Shown here: positions 26,282-36,328 of the stretch, piece after piece
How positions within the stretch are numbered: position 1 is the stretch's first letter
Layout: every line of letters begins with the position of its first letter
From: Pseudomonas mucidolens
GTDB taxonomy: Bacteria > Pseudomonadota > Gammaproteobacteria > Pseudomonadales > Pseudomonadaceae
Reading direction: 5' to 3'
NCBI RefSeq assembly: GCF_900106045.1
Contig: NZ_LT629802.1
Location: forward strand, 2,914,001 to 2,978,000
Length of the DNA stretch: 64,000 nt
Program-made: the position numbers and the translations under genes
Notes under the pieces: generated by a model
What the model saw: only the letters and a program-made list of their open reading frames with translations
Told to the model about the DNA's origin: nothing
The model's database searches: none

Positions 26282-27493
26282 ATGCAGGTCAGCAAATCGA
26301 ACAAGCTCGCCAACGTCTGCTATGACATTCGCGGCCCAGTGCTCAAGCACGCCAAGCGCCTGGAAGAGGAAGGCCAACGCATCCTCAAGCTGAACATCGG
26401 CAACCCGGCACCTTTTGGCTTCGAGGCGCCGGACGAAATTCTGCAGGATGTGATCCGCAACCTGCCTACCGCCCAAGGCTACAGCGACTCCAAGGGTTTG
26501 TTCAGCGCACGCAAGGCGGTGATGCAGTACTACCAGCAAAAGCAGGTGGAAGGTGTCGGCATCGAAGACATCTATCTGGGCAACGGTGTTTCCGAGCTGA
26601 TCGTGATGGCCATGCAGGCCTTGCTCAATAATGGCGATGAAGTGCTGGTACCGGCGCCCGATTATCCGCTCTGGACCGCTGCGGTGTCTCTGGCCGGCGG
26701 CCATCCTGTGCATTACCTGTGCGACGAGCAAGCCAACTGGTGGCCGGACCTGGCAGACATCAAGGCCAAGATCACCCCCAACACCAAGGCCCTGGTGATC
26801 ATCAACCCGAACAACCCCACCGGTGCCGTGTACTCCAGGGAAGTGTTGCTGGGTATGCTTGAACTGGCCCGCCAACACAACCTGGTGGTGTTCTCCGACG
26901 AGATCTACGACAAAATCCTGTATGACGACGCAGTGCACATCTGCACCGCCTCCCTGGCACCGGATCTGCTGTGCCTGACCTTCAATGGTTTGTCCAAGTC
27001 CTATCGGGTCGCGGGCTTCCGTTCCGGCTGGGTCGCGATCTCCGGCCCCAAGCACAACGCTCAGAGCTATATCGAAGGCATCGATATGCTGGCCAATATG
27101 CGCCTGTGCGCCAACGTACCGAGCCAGCACGCGATCCAGACCGCCCTGGGCGGATACCAGAGCATCAACGACCTGGTATTGCCGGCTGGCCGCCTGCTGG
27201 AGCAGCGTAACCGCACTTGGGAGCTGCTTAACGACATTCCCGGCGTGAGTTGCGTCAAACCCATGGGTGCGCTGTACGCCTTCCCACGGATTGACCCGAA
27301 GGTCTGCCCGATCCACAACGACGAGAAGTTCGTTCTCGATCTGCTGCTGTCGGAAAAACTGCTGGTGGTCCAGGGCACGGCGTTTAACTGGCCATGGCCC
27401 GACCACTTCCGCGTGGTGACCTTGCCGCGCGTGGATGACCTGGAGATGGCTATCGGGCGCATTGGCAACTTCCTGAAGTCTTATCGCCAATAA
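26282..27493 (+). CDS. pyridoxal-phosphate aminotransferase (AlaA-like alanine transaminase)
   Basis: 403 residues from ATG 26282. Fold type I class I aminotransferase: LGNGVSELIVMA, INPNNPTGAVYS, VFSDEIYDKILYD and the PLP lysine in NGLSKSYRVAGFRSGW. The sequence starts QVSKSNKLANVCYDIRGPVL like AlaA of E. coli (glutamate-pyruvate transaminase). Likely role is alanine formation from pyruvate and glutamate. A perfect hairpin follows the stop. Confidence 0.9.
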   Translation: MQVSKSNKLANVCYDIRGPVLKHAKRLEEEGQRILKLNIGNPAPFGFEAPDEILQDVIRNLPTAQGYSDSKGLFSARKAVMQYYQQKQVEGVGIEDIYLGNGVSELIVMAMQALLNNGDEVLVPAPDYPLWTAAVSLAGGHPVHYLCDEQANWWPDLADIKAKITPNTKALVIINPNNPTGAVYSREVLLGMLELARQHNLVVFSDEIYDKILYDDAVHICTASLAPDLLCLTFNGLSKSYRVAGFRSGWVAISGPKHNAQSYIEGIDMLANMRLCANVPSQHAIQTALGGYQSINDLVLPAGRLLEQRNRTWELLNDIPGVSCVKPMGALYAFPRIDPKVCPIHNDEKFVLDLLLSEKLLVVQGTAFNWPWPDHFRVVTLPRVDDLEMAIGRIGNFLKSYRQ

Positions 27494-27807
27494 CGATATT
27501 TCCACTGTACGACCTGCTGAAGGTCGTACAGTGATTATCTGGCAACACATCTCTTCCTGGGCAGCTGCAGGCATCTGCAGAGCGTCACACTCGCCGCCTG
27601 ACCACGCGCTCCCCCCAACAATCACGGGGCGTAACGACTACCGAACGTGAATATTCATCTTCACACAGGCTCGGAAAAAACCTTCAAGGCTCTACGCTCA
27701 GGCTGTAGGACACAGTTTGAAATAGTCGCCCGGTTGAATAGCCCAGTGCCGCACCTTATATACCCCGCAGTACGCGACATATTAAGCATGAGGAGAATTC
27801 TACAACC
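27494..27807. other. intergenic region upstream of htpX
   Basis: About 310 bases: a 12-bp hairpin right after the aminotransferase and, nearer htpX, a possible heat-shock promoter (TTGAA near 27735 and CTTATATA near 27755). No gene supported. Confidence 0.4.
27503..27533 (+). terminator. 12-bp perfect hairpin
   Basis: Arms CACTGTACGACC and GGTCGTACAGTG around TGCTGAA, nine bases after the aminotransferase stop. There is no T tract; it could terminate weakly, protect the 3' end, or be an operator. Confidence 0.55.
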
Positions 27808-28695
27808 ATGATGCGCATCCTGCTGTTCTTGGCCACTAACCTGGCGGTCGTGCTGATTGCCAGCATCACCCTGAGCCTTTTTGGCTTCAACGGGTTCATG
27901 GCGGCCAACGGGGTTGATCTGAACCTTAATCAGCTGCTGGTTTTCTGTGCGGTCTTTGGTTTCGCCGGCTCGATTTTCTCGCTGTTCATCTCCAAGTGGA
28001 TGGCGAAGATGAGCACCAGCACCCAGATCATCACCCAACCGCGCACCCGCCATGAGCAATGGTTGCTGCAGACCGTCGAACAGCTGTCTCGCGAAGCCGG
28101 GATCAAGATGCCCGAGGTCGGGATTTTCCCGGCCTACGAGGCCAACGCATTTGCCACTGGCTGGAACAAAAACGATGCGCTTGTTGCCGTCAGCCAAGGC
28201 TTGTTGGAGCGTTTCTCGCCCGACGAAGTGAAGGCAGTACTGGCTCACGAAATCGGTCACGTGGCTAACGGTGACATGGTCACCCTGGCGCTGGTGCAAG
28301 GCGTGGTGAACACCTTCGTGATGTTCTTCGCGCGGATCATCGGTAACTTCGTCGACAAGGTGATCTTCAAGAACGAAGGCGGCCAGGGTATCGCCTACTA
28401 CGTGGCGACCATCTTTGCCGAACTGGTTCTGGGCTTCCTCGCCAGCTCCATCGTGATGTGGTTCTCGCGCAAGCGGGAATTCCGCGCCGACGAAGCCGGG
28501 GCCCAACTGGCCGGCACCAACGCCATGATCGGCGCACTGCAACGCCTGCGCTCCGAACAGGGCTTGCCGGTGCATATGCCGGACACCCTGAATGCCTTTG
28601 GCATCAATGGTGGCGTCAAGCAAGGCCTGGCTCGGATGTTCATGAGCCACCCGCCACTGGAAGAGCGTATCGACGCACTGCGCCGTCGCGGCTGA
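27808..28695 (+). CDS. htpX: membrane zinc metalloprotease HtpX
   Basis: 295 residues. Two N-terminal membrane helices (about 4-26 and 36-57), the zinc motif in [13 protein letters not shown], two further hydrophobic segments (about 160-180 and 195-215) and the third ligand region [13 protein letters not shown]48-family protease that helps FtsH degrade damaged inner-membrane proteins. AGGAG precedes the ATG (gaggagaattctacaaccATG). It is usually heat- or envelope-stress induced. Confidence 0.97.
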   Translation: MMRILLFLATNLAVVLIASITLSLFGFNGFMAANGVDLNLNQLLVFCAVFGFAGSIFSLFISKWMAKMSTSTQIITQPRTRHEQWLLQTVEQLSREAGIKMPEVGIFPAYEANAFATGWNKNDALVAVSQGLLERFSPDEVKAVLAHEIGHVANGDMVTLALVQGVVNTFVMFFARIIGNFVDKVIFKNEGGQGIAYYVATIFAELVLGFLASSIVMWFSRKREFRADEAGAQLAGTNAMIGALQRLRSEQGLPVHMPDTLNAFGINGGVKQGLARMFMSHPPLEERIDALRRRG

Positions 28696-28711
28696 TTCTC
28701 GGTGGCAAGGC

Positions 28712-28742
28712 AAAAAGGGGCGATCCGATCGCTCCTTTTTTC
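28712..28742. terminator. terminator between htpX and tpm
   Basis: A stem GGGGCGAT/ATCGCTCC flanked by AAAAA and TTTTTT, between convergent genes and able to serve both. Confidence 0.8.
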
Positions 28743-28752
28743 TGCGCGCCTT

Positions 28753-29409
28753 TTACGTTCTGGTTAACTGGTAGACCCGCTCCTCAAGCCGCTGGACGCC
28801 GTGCTCTAGGAACTTGGGGCTCGCCTCCAGGATATCTCGCCGCTCCAGCGTCTTCAGGCCCCAGCGTGTGCCCAGCAGCGCTCTCACCTCATCATCGCCC
28901 ACCGCGAACGGCGGCCCGGCTTTCTGCGCCTGGTCATAATCAAGGGTGATCAACAGGCCACTTCTGCCTTGAACGAGCAATGTATTCAACTGCGCAGCGT
29001 ATTGTTCGCGCATCGACATCGGCAGGGCAATCAGTGCCGCCCGGTCATACAGCGCGGTACAACCCGCCACATCAGCCGCACTCAATGCAAAGAAATCCCC
29101 GCACCACAATTCGATTGCTCCCGCCTGATAGACCTTGAACGCACCCTGCTCACGAAAGGTTGCGCTTAGCCGCTGCTCGCGAAAGAACGCTTCAATTGCC
29201 TTTTCCGACAGTTCGACGCCTAAAACCCGATGCCCTTGACCGGCCAGCCACATCAGATCCAGGCTTTTGCCACATAACGGCACCAGTACCTTGGCATCGC
29301 ACGCAAGCTCAAGGCTTGGCCAGTGTCGTTGCAGGTACGGATTAACCTGCGACAGATGAAAACCGATCTGATTGTGCGCCCAGCGCTCATGCCAAAACGT
29401 GAAATCCAT
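28753..29409 (-). CDS. tpm: thiopurine S-methyltransferase
   Basis: 218 residues from ATG 29409. Starts [18 protein letters not shown] and shows [27 protein letters not shown], the SAM-binding motif of the TPMT family. Bacterial members methylate thiopurines and, in pseudomonads, selenium and tellurium oxyanion derivatives. It follows htpX as in P. aeruginosa. Divergent from the dioxygenase gene. Confidence 0.95.
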   Translation of the reverse strand: MDFTFWHERWAHNQIGFHLSQVNPYLQRHWPSLELACDAKVLVPLCGKSLDLMWLAGQGHRVLGVELSEKAIEAFFREQRLSATFREQGAFKVYQAGAIELWCGDFFALSAADVAGCTALYDRAALIALPMSMREQYAAQLNTLLVQGRSGLLITLDYDQAQKAGPPFAVGDDEVRALLGTRWGLKTLERRDILEASPKFLEHGVQRLEERVYQLTRT

Positions 29410-29512
29410 GAACCACCCCAAAAATTCGATTAAACCGCGCTAAAACTTATATTAGATTTAGATCAAAGACTTGATTGAAGATGGTCCCATCTTAACCTTG
29501 AGGGCCTTGCTC

Positions 29513-30280
29513 ATGCTCCCCAGCCTGTTTATCTCCCACGGCTCGCCGATGCTCGCGTTGCAACCCGGCGCCAGCGGTCCGGCACTCCAGCGCCTGGCGG
29601 CCGAGTTGCCCCGGCCGACAGCGATTGTGGTGGTGTCAGCCCACTGGGAAAGCCATGAGCTACTGGTCAGCGGCAGCCCCGCCCCAGAGACCTGGCATGA
29701 CTTCGGCGGCTTCCCGCGAGAGCTGTTTGCCGTGCAGTATCCGGCCCCCGGCAACCCGGAACTGGCGCAACAGATTGTCGAGTTGCTCGCCGCCAGTGAC
29801 TTGAATGCGCGTGTCGATAAACTGCGCCCTTTTGACCATGGCACCTGGGTGCCGCTGTCGTTGATGTATCCGAGCGCCGATATTCCGGTGATGCAAGTAT
29901 CGCTGCCAAGCCAGATGGGCCCGGCCCTGCAAACCCAGATCGGGCATGCATTGGCCGGTTTGCGCGAGCAAGGCGTACTGCTGATCGGGTCTGGCAGCAT
30001 TACCCATAACCTGGGTGAACTGGATTGGCAGGCCGCACCGGAACGTATCAAGCCCTGGGCACGGGACTTTCGCGACTGGGTGGTGGATAAACTGGCCGCA
30101 CAAGACGAAGCCGCACTGCACGACTACCGTCGACGGGCACCGCACGCCGTGCGCAACCACCCCAGCGATGAGCATTTGTTGCCGCTGTATTTCGCCAGAG
30201 CGGCCGGCGGGGAATTCAGCGTGGCACACCAAGGGTTCACCCTCGGTGCGCTGGGCATGGACATCTACCGATTCGGTTAA
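29513..30280 (+). CDS. class III extradiol ring-cleavage dioxygenase (DODA/YgiD type)
   Basis: 255 residues from ATG 29513; GAGG lies upstream. Metal-ligand motifs FISHGSPMLAL, VVVSAHWES and LIGSGSITHNLGEL with late HPSDEHLLPLYFA. This is the LigB-superfamily group that includes 4,5-DOPA dioxygenase; YgiD of E. coli opens the DOPA ring. The natural substrate in pseudomonads is unknown. A bidirectional terminator separates it from the convergent helicase gene. Confidence 0.9.
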   Translation: MLPSLFISHGSPMLALQPGASGPALQRLAAELPRPTAIVVVSAHWESHELLVSGSPAPETWHDFGGFPRELFAVQYPAPGNPELAQQIVELLAASDLNARVDKLRPFDHGTWVPLSLMYPSADIPVMQVSLPSQMGPALQTQIGHALAGLREQGVLLIGSGSITHNLGELDWQAAPERIKPWARDFRDWVVDKLAAQDEAALHDYRRRAPHAVRNHPSDEHLLPLYFARAAGGEFSVAHQGFTLGALGMDIYRFG

Positions 30281-30297
30281 ATACAGATATTCAGGCA

Positions 30298-30330
30298 TAA
30301 AAAATCCCCGAACCAGTCGGGGATTTTTTA
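30298..30330. terminator. bidirectional terminator
   Basis: ATCCCCGA / TCGGGGAT stem with flanking A and T runs between the dioxygenase and DEAD-box helicase genes. Confidence 0.85.
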
Positions 30331-30357
30331 TCGACGATCAATCAGCGCAAGCGCCGA

Positions 30358-32031
30358 TCAATCTTCGCGATAGCGACGCAGCTTGAGCTGCTTGCCGGCA
30401 ACGCGGGTGTCCTTCAGCTTGGTCAGCAGTTTTTCCAGACCATCTTCCGGCAGTTCCACCAGCGAGAAGCTGTCACGCACCTGGATGCGACCGATGGCTT
30501 CACGTGCCAGACCACCCTCATTGAGGATAGCGCCCAGCAGGTTCTTGGCGGCGATACCATCCCGCGCACCCAGCGCGGTACGGCAACGAGCGCGGCCTTC
30601 GGCCAACGGGATCGGCGCACGACGCTCACGATCACCACGGTCCGGACGGTCGCCGGAACGCTCTGGACGATCACCGCGCGGAGCGTTGTTCGGCACCAGT
30701 GGACGTTCTTTCTCGATGGCTGCCAAGGTCAGCGCCTGGCCATTGGTCGCCTTGCGCAGCAGCGCTGCAGCCAGGGCACGCGGGGTGCAACCGATATCGG
30801 CGGTCAGGCGATCCAGCAGGTCACCGTGAGTCGCTTCAGCATCAGCCACCAGCGGCGACAGGCTGTTGGTCAGTTTCTTGATGCGCGCATCGAGAACGGC
30901 CTGGGCATCCGGCAGGCGGACTTCGGCAACTTTCTGCCCGGTCACGCGCTCGATCACTTGCAGCATGCGGCGCTCACGCGGAGTCACCAGCAGCAGTGCA
31001 CGACCTTCGCGACCCGCACGACCGGTACGGCCGATACGGTGAACGTAGGATTCAGGATCGTACGGCATGTCAACGTTGAACACGTGGGTGATACGTGGAA
31101 CGTCAAGGCCACGAGCGGCAACGTCGGTCGCCACAACGATGTCCAGACGGCCATCCTTGAGGGAGTCGATCACGCGCTCACGCTGGTTCTGGGCGATATC
31201 ACCGTTCAGCGCAGCAGCTTTGTAGCCTTTGGCTTCCAGGGCGCTGGCGAGGTCCAGGGTGGCTTGCTTGGTACGCACGAACATGATCAGGGCGTCGAAG
31301 TCTTCGACTTCCAGCAGGCTCAATACAGCCGAGGTCTTCTGGTCAGCGTGAACCAACAGGTGAGCCTGTTCGATCGCGGTAACTGTCTGAGTCTTGGTCT
31401 GGATCTTCACGTGTTGCGGATCGCGCAGATGGCGTTCGGCAATGGCACGGATCGACTGCGGCAGGGTAGCCGAGAACAATACGGTCTGACGGGTGGGTGG
31501 CAGCGCCTTGAAGATGGCTTCCAGGTCATCCATGAAGCCCAGCTTCAACATTTCGTCGGCTTCGTCGAGAACCAGGTGGTTCACGGTCGACAGGACTTTC
31601 TCGTCGCGACGCAGGTGGTCGCACAGGCGGCCCGGGGTGGCGACAACGATTTGTGCGCCATTACGGATTGCCTTGAGTTGCGGGCCCATCGGCGCGCCGC
31701 CGTAAACGGCCACAACAGTGACGCCTGGCATTTGCTTGGCGTAGGTTTCAAAAGCGGTTGCTACTTGCAGCGCCAACTCTCGGGTTGGCGCCAGGATCAG
31801 GGCTTGCGGCTCGCGCTTGGCAGGATCGATGCAGTGCAGGATAGGCAGGGCGAACGCGGCGGTTTTACCGGTACCGGTTTGCGCCTGGCCAATCATGTCT
31901 TGGCCGGCCATGATGATCGGGATCGATTGCTGCTGAATGGCCGAAGGTTCTTCGTAGCCAGTCGCTGCGACGGCTGCAAGAATATTCGGATTAAGATTAA
32001 AAGCGGCGAAGCCGCCGGTTTCCTGGGTCAT
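30358..32031 (-). CDS. deaD: DEAD-box ATP-dependent RNA helicase (DeaD/CsdA-like)
   Basis: 557 residues from ATG 32031. All helicase motifs are visible: Q motif (EEPSAIQQQSIPII), AQTGTGKTAAF, PTRELALQV, LVLDEADEML, FSATLP, ALNGDIAQNQRERV and YVHRIGRTGRAGREG. The C-terminal part holds the DbpA/CsdA-type RNA-binding domain (GAILNEGGLAREAIGRIQVRDSFSLVEL) preceded by an Arg/Asp-rich linker (RPERSGDRPDRGDRERR). It unwinds structured RNA in ribosome assembly and mRNA decay, chiefly in the cold. A long leader precedes it. Confidence 0.93.
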   Translation of the reverse strand: MTQETGGFAAFNLNPNILAAVAATGYEEPSAIQQQSIPIIMAGQDMIGQAQTGTGKTAAFALPILHCIDPAKREPQALILAPTRELALQVATAFETYAKQMPGVTVVAVYGGAPMGPQLKAIRNGAQIVVATPGRLCDHLRRDEKVLSTVNHLVLDEADEMLKLGFMDDLEAIFKALPPTRQTVLFSATLPQSIRAIAERHLRDPQHVKIQTKTQTVTAIEQAHLLVHADQKTSAVLSLLEVEDFDALIMFVRTKQATLDLASALEAKGYKAAALNGDIAQNQRERVIDSLKDGRLDIVVATDVAARGLDVPRITHVFNVDMPYDPESYVHRIGRTGRAGREGRALLLVTPRERRMLQVIERVTGQKVAEVRLPDAQAVLDARIKKLTNSLSPLVADAEATHGDLLDRLTADIGCTPRALAAALLRKATNGQALTLAAIEKERPLVPNNAPRGDRPERSGDRPDRGDRERRAPIPLAEGRARCRTALGARDGIAAKNLLGAILNEGGLAREAIGRIQVRDSFSLVELPEDGLEKLLTKLKDTRVAGKQLKLRRYRED

Positions 32032-32563
32032 GGGTCTGCCTCTAAGTGCATCCGCAAAGACCCATGCTCCAAAGCTGCGCATGCCGTGTTGAGACTCAAG
32101 AGTCGCCCTGGCTGCTTTGTCGGCGGGGATTTGCGAAAACGAATGAATGAAAAGATTCGTCAAGGAAGAGTCCGCTGTGCGGACGTGCAGCCGAAGCTGA
32201 CTTCGGGGAATTGCGCTACCTAAACGCGGCCCGGTTAAAGGCCGGCGCGCACTATACCGGAATTCCGTTAAAAAGGGAGCTTTTTTTATCGCAAAAGCCC
32301 ATTCAACTGCTCTGTATCACAGGCTTTGCACATCCTTGCAAGGGCATCTATTTTTCAAACGCCCGGCCCTGCTGGCCATGAAGCTTAAACGCTTCACCTT
32401 TCTGTGGCGAGGGGGCTTGTCCCCCGTTGGGTTGCGCAGCAGCCCTCAAACCTGTCACCTCGGTCTGGCTGGAGGACCGGGCAGGCCTTTTTGGGGCTGC
32501 TGCGCAACCCAACGGGGGACAAGCCCGCTCGCCACAGGGCACAACCATTACCATCCACTCCGA
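32032..32563. other. deaD leader region and REP doublet
   Basis: The first 200 or so bases upstream of deaD form a long leader on the minus strand. A TATAGT (rc of 32252-32257) is a plausible -10 for deaD, implying a leader of about 215 nt as in cold-shock genes. The rest holds the REP doublet at 32402-32537. Confidence 0.45.
32402..32537. repeat. REP doublet (REPIN-like) A
   Basis: Two 44-base arms (32402-32445 and 32494-32537) are reverse complements with a single mismatch, starting CTGTGGCGAGGGGGC. The 48-base loop is unique. This is the paired REP arrangement common between genes in P. fluorescens. It shares its arms with doublet B at 41355-41501. Confidence 0.9.
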
Positions 32564-33319
32564 TCAAGTCGCCGGACGAACCGCCTTGATCAAGGACTGC
32601 AGCGAATACCCCAAGCGCGGTGCCAGGGATTCGGCCCGGGCGCTGAGCCCCGGCAGGTCAAGCGCCTGATCCAGGTCTGCGGGGACGATCAGGATCACAT
32701 TGCCCTCCTTCACCGGCAGCTCCCAGTAATGCCGGTGATACAACCCACGTAACAACGCCGCGCCCAAGGGTTTGCCGTCATCGGTGGCCCACTGATTGAT
32801 GATCAGCCAACCACCGGGATTGAGTTTTTTCTGGCAGTTTTCCAGGAAGGTCCAGGCCAGATGGCCTACACCCGGGCCGACGTCGGTATACAGGTCGACG
32901 AAAATCAAGTCCGCCGGTTCGGCCGTGTCCAGCAACTCCAGGGCATCGCCAACGCGGATGTACAGGCGTGGATCATCATCCAGCCCCAGATACTCGATGG
33001 CCAGGCGCGGCACCTCGGGGCGCAACTCAATGACCTCGACATCTTCCAGCGGCAGGAACTTGAGGCAAGCCTGGGTCAACGTCCCGGCACCCAAACCGAG
33101 AAACAACGCACTTTCGGGCTGCTCATGACACAGCGCACCGATCAACATGGCCCGGGTGTAGTCGTACTCCAGCCAGCTTGGGTCCGCGGTGAACACACAG
33201 CTTTGCTCGATGGCATCGCCAAATTCGAGAAAACGGTAATCGGCCACTTCCAGCACACGGATCATCCCAAAGTCATCGTGGACCTCGGCCAGCAGGCGCT
33301 CGACGCGCTCCTCTGTCAT
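32564..33319 (-). CDS. spermidine-synthase-like SAM-dependent methyltransferase-fold protein
   Basis: 251 residues from ATG 33319. Rossmann motif ALFLGLGAGTLTQACLKF, acidic EVIELRPEV and YIRVGDALELL, then DLIFVDLYTDVGPG, as in spermidine synthases and related proteins. The residues that hold putrescine in true SpeE are not clearly present, so its reaction is uncertain. Transcribed away from the class II DAHP synthase gene. Confidence 0.8.
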   Translation of the reverse strand: MTEERVERLLAEVHDDFGMIRVLEVADYRFLEFGDAIEQSCVFTADPSWLEYDYTRAMLIGALCHEQPESALFLGLGAGTLTQACLKFLPLEDVEVIELRPEVPRLAIEYLGLDDDPRLYIRVGDALELLDTAEPADLIFVDLYTDVGPGVGHLAWTFLENCQKKLNPGGWLIINQWATDDGKPLGAALLRGLYHRHYWELPVKEGNVILIVPADLDQALDLPGLSARAESLAPRLGYSLQSLIKAVRPAT

Positions 33320-33436
33320 CACTACTCCTAACGTTGCGGCACTGCAAAGGGCCGATTGTCGGCCAACTGGCGACAACAGGTCACGCACTAATTGCTGATA
33401 ACATTGGCCTCCTACCGTCAATCACTCGAGTTCATG

Positions 33437-34783
33437 ATGAGCCAACCCTGGAGCCCCGACAGCTGGCGCGCCCTGCCGATCCAGCAACAACCCCAGTACC
33501 CGGACGCTGCGCACTTGCTGCAAGTGGAACAGAACCTGGCCAGCTACCCGCCGCTGGTGTTTGCCGGAGAGGCTCGCGAATTGCGCCGTCAGTTTGCCGA
33601 GGTGACCCAGGGTCGCGCGTTTCTGTTGCAGGGCGGCGACTGCGCTGAAAGTTTCGCCGAGTTCTCTGCGGCAAAGATCCGCGACACCTTCAAGGTGCTG
33701 TTGCAAATGGCGATTGTGATGACCTTCGCCGCTGGCTGCCCGGTGGTAAAAGTTGGGCGCATGGCCGGCCAGTTCGCCAAACCGCGTTCGGCCAATGATG
33801 AAACCATCAACGGCATCACCCTGCCGGCGTATCGCGGTGACATCGTCAACGGCATCGGTTTTGATCCGAAAAGCCGTGTGCCGGACCCGGACCGTCTGCT
33901 GCAGTCGTACCACCAGTCCACCGCCACCTTGAATCTGCTGCGGGCCTTTGCCCAGGGCGGCTTTGCCGACCTGCACCAGGTACATAAGTGGAACCTGGAT
34001 TTTATTGCCAACTCCGCGCTGGCCGAGAAGTACAGCCGACTGGCGGACCGTATCGACGAAACGCTGGCCTTCATGCGCGCCTGCGGCATGGACACCTCGC
34101 CGCAATTGCGTGAGACCAGCTTCTTCACCGCCCACGAAGCACTGCTGCTCAACTACGAACAAGCATTTGTGCGCCGTGACAGCCTGACCAATGATTACTA
34201 CGACTGCTCGGCACACATGCTGTGGATCGGTGATCGCACGCGCCAGCTCGATGGCGCCCATGTTGAGTTCTTGCGAGGCGTCAACAACCCGATCGGGGTC
34301 AAGGTCGGCCCGAGCATGAACCCGGATGACCTGATACGTCTGATCGATACCCTCAATCCGGACAACGACCCCGGCCGCCTGAACCTGATCGCGCGCATGG
34401 GGGCCAACAAGGTCGGCGATCATCTGCCTGACTTGATTCGTGCCGTACAACGCGAAGGCAAGCAGGTGCTGTGGAGCTCCGATCCAATGCACGGCAACAC
34501 GATCAAGGCCAGCAGCGGCTACAAGACCCGAGACTTCGCGCAGATCCTGGGTGAGGTGAAGGAATTCTTCCAGGTCCATGCAGCCGAAGGCACGTATGCC
34601 GGCGGGATTCATATCGAAATGACCGGACAAAACGTCACCGAATGCATTGGCGGCGCACGACCGATTACCGAAGACGGGCTTTCGGACCGCTACCACACGC
34701 ATTGCGATCCACGCATGAATGCCGACCAGTCACTGGAGTTGGCCTTCTTGATTGCCGAGACCTTGAAACAGGTCAGACGCTAA
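33437..34783 (+). CDS. class II 3-deoxy-7-phosphoheptulonate (DAHP) synthase
   Basis: 448 residues from ATG 33437 (ATG 33434 is adjacent). Starts [13 protein letters not shown], then [15 protein letters not shown] with the catalytic cysteine, [37 protein letters not shown] and [15 protein letters not shown]. These are the plant/microbial type II DAHP synthase motifs. It condenses PEP and erythrose-4-phosphate, the first shikimate step. The window also holds a class I enzyme at 48075-49151. No phenazine genes are near, so a primary-metabolism role is more likely than a PhzC role. Confidence 0.95.
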   Translation: MSQPWSPDSWRALPIQQQPQYPDAAHLLQVEQNLASYPPLVFAGEARELRRQFAEVTQGRAFLLQGGDCAESFAEFSAAKIRDTFKVLLQMAIVMTFAAGCPVVKVGRMAGQFAKPRSANDETINGITLPAYRGDIVNGIGFDPKSRVPDPDRLLQSYHQSTATLNLLRAFAQGGFADLHQVHKWNLDFIANSALAEKYSRLADRIDETLAFMRACGMDTSPQLRETSFFTAHEALLLNYEQAFVRRDSLTNDYYDCSAHMLWIGDRTRQLDGAHVEFLRGVNNPIGVKVGPSMNPDDLIRLIDTLNPDNDPGRLNLIARMGANKVGDHLPDLIRAVQREGKQVLWSSDPMHGNTIKASSGYKTRDFAQILGEVKEFFQVHAAEGTYAGGIHIEMTGQNVTECIGGARPITEDGLSDRYHTHCDPRMNADQSLELAFLIAETLKQVRR

Positions 34784-35996
34784 GCAGCAATGCCGCCCGC
34801 AGCCGGGCGGCACTGGGCCGCTGGCAATTGAGCTGAATCTGCTCAAGTCCGAGCCAGTCGGCCATCCGCCGCAAGTTCAACGCCAGCGCCTGCATCCCCT
34901 CCTCGTCCAGGCCCGGCTGCTCTTCATGCACTGCATGTACCGCCAGGCGCCCCGCCGCCCGTTCGGCCCGCAGGTCGACCCGCGCGGCAATCCGTTCGTT
35001 GTGCAGGAACGGCAACACGTAATAGCCGTACACCCGCTTGTCCTGCGGTGTGTAGATCTCCAGTCGGTAACGAAAGTCGAACAGGCGCTCGGTGCGGCTG
35101 CGCTCCCAGATCAGCGAATCAAACGGTGAGAGCAAGGCACTGGCCGGCACTTTGCGTGGGACTTTCGGTTCGGGCAGACAATAAGCCGCCTGCTTCCAAC
35201 CCTGGACGCGGCAAGTGCGCAATTGGCCGTCCTCGACCAATTCAGCCAGGCACCCACGGCTGTCCGCGGGTTCCAGTCGGAAGTAATCGCGCAAGTCCTT
35301 TTCGGTGCCGACGCCCAAGGCACTTGCTGCATGCAGCAACAATCGCCGCTGCGCCTCGGCTTCACCCAACGGCGCTTGCTGCAGAATTGCAGCAGGAATA
35401 ACCCGCTCCGGCAAGTCATAGAGCCGCTCAAAACCACGCCGCCCGGCCACTGTCACCAGGCCTGCGGCGAACAGCCACTCCAGGGCGTGCTTTTCGTCGC
35501 TCCAGTCCCACCAAGGCCCGGCGCGCTCCTCGCGGGTCGACAAACTGCCTGCCCCCACCGCGCCCTGCTGCTCGACGATCGCCAGCACCCGACGGATAGT
35601 GACCTGCTGCTCACGCCCAAAACGCGCCATCTGCTGATAGATGCCTCGCCCCTCGCGGGCGCGCTGCATACGCCAGCGCATCAGCGGGTAAAGCGCCATC
35701 GGCAATAAGGACGCTTCATGCCCCCAATATTCAAACAACGAGCGCCGTCGTCCCTGGCTCCAGGCGGCCTGCTCAAGAATGAGTGGAGAATAATTGCCAA
35801 GGCGGGAAAACAGCGGCAGGTAATGCGAACGCACCACTGCGTTGACCGAGTCGATCTGCACGACACCCAGGCGATCAATCAAGCGATTGACCTGCGTGGC
35901 CTTGACCAGCGCCGGCGGCTGGCGCCCGTTGAAGCCTTGGGCAGCCAGCGCCAGACGCCGCGCCTGCTTGAGGGACAAAGACAGTTCAGCGGGCAT
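34773..35996 (-). CDS. YcaQ-family winged-helix DNA glycosylase
   Basis: 407 residues from ATG 35996, with AAGGAG six bases upstream. HTH_42 family: [16 protein letters not shown] at the start, the QxD catalytic motif in [25 protein letters not shown], and [22 protein letters not shown] with [17 protein letters not shown] in the C-terminal half. YcaQ of E. coli unhooks interstrand DNA crosslinks; related AlkX/AlkZ proteins protect against alkylating natural products. Its end overlaps the convergent DAHP synthase by 11 bases. Confidence 0.88.
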   Translation of the reverse strand: MPAELSLSLKQARRLALAAQGFNGRQPPALVKATQVNRLIDRLGVVQIDSVNAVVRSHYLPLFSRLGNYSPLILEQAAWSQGRRRSLFEYWGHEASLLPMALYPLMRWRMQRAREGRGIYQQMARFGREQQVTIRRVLAIVEQQGAVGAGSLSTREERAGPWWDWSDEKHALEWLFAAGLVTVAGRRGFERLYDLPERVIPAAILQQAPLGEAEAQRRLLLHAASALGVGTEKDLRDYFRLEPADSRGCLAELVEDGQLRTCRVQGWKQAAYCLPEPKVPRKVPASALLSPFDSLIWERSRTERLFDFRYRLEIYTPQDKRVYGYYVLPFLHNERIAARVDLRAERAAGRLAVHAVHEEQPGLDEEGMQALALNLRRMADWLGLEQIQLNCQRPSAARLRAALLLSV

Positions 35997-36060
35997 GTGC
36001 ATCTCCTTTGTATGCTCGCAAACTACCTGACCGCAGGGTCCGTGTGTAGCCCGACTTGCA

Positions 36061-36270
36061 TCATTTGCCCAACGGATCATTCCAGAAATGCCGGTGACGC
36101 CCAGGTTCGACATCCGCACGCGTCAACCCGATATCCTTGAGTGACTCATCGGTCAGGCCCGCCAGGAGCTGACGCTCGCGGTGCAAGGCAGACCAGCGGG
36201 AAATCCGTTGAAACAGCCCGGAAAACGGCCGCTTCACCATTAACACATAGCCTCTTTGACCTTTCATCAT
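36061..36270 (-). CDS. DUF1127 small protein
   Basis: 69 residues from ATG 36270 (GGAGG about five bases upstream). The C-terminal half has the DUF1127 pattern: RERQLLAGLTDESLKDIGLTRADVE, an arginine/aromatic helix followed by the LxDIGLTR motif. Small proteins of this class regulate phosphate, carbon or RNA metabolism in alpha-proteobacteria; function in Pseudomonas is unknown. Divergent from the LysR regulator with about 60 bases between. Confidence 0.85.
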   Translation of the reverse strand: MMKGQRGYVLMVKRPFSGLFQRISRWSALHRERQLLAGLTDESLKDIGLTRADVEPGRHRHFWNDPLGK

Positions 36271-36328
36271 CTCGCCCTCCAGTGGGGATGACTGAAGTCT
36301 GTGCCTGGCGCTATGATCAATCCAACGA

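Noticed and set aside
26243..27625. 460-codon minus-strand frame over the aminotransferase
   Set aside because: Antisense to a well-recognised gene with intact PLP motifs; the translated product is rich in His, Gln and Val repeats typical of shadow frames.
30826..32223. 465-codon plus-strand frame over the DEAD-box helicase
   Set aside because: Antisense shadow of deaD; no start site or domain.
32402..32537. Possible CRISPR or transposon end repeat
   Set aside because: Only two inverted arms, not direct repeats with spacers, and matches the REP-doublet pattern found twice more.
33422..34702. 426-codon minus-strand frame over the class II DAHP synthase
   Set aside because: Shadow of a confident gene; no family-like motif.
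33437..34783. Phenazine PhzC
   Set aside because: Same enzyme class, but no other phenazine genes are nearby; a housekeeping class II DAHP synthase is the simpler reading.
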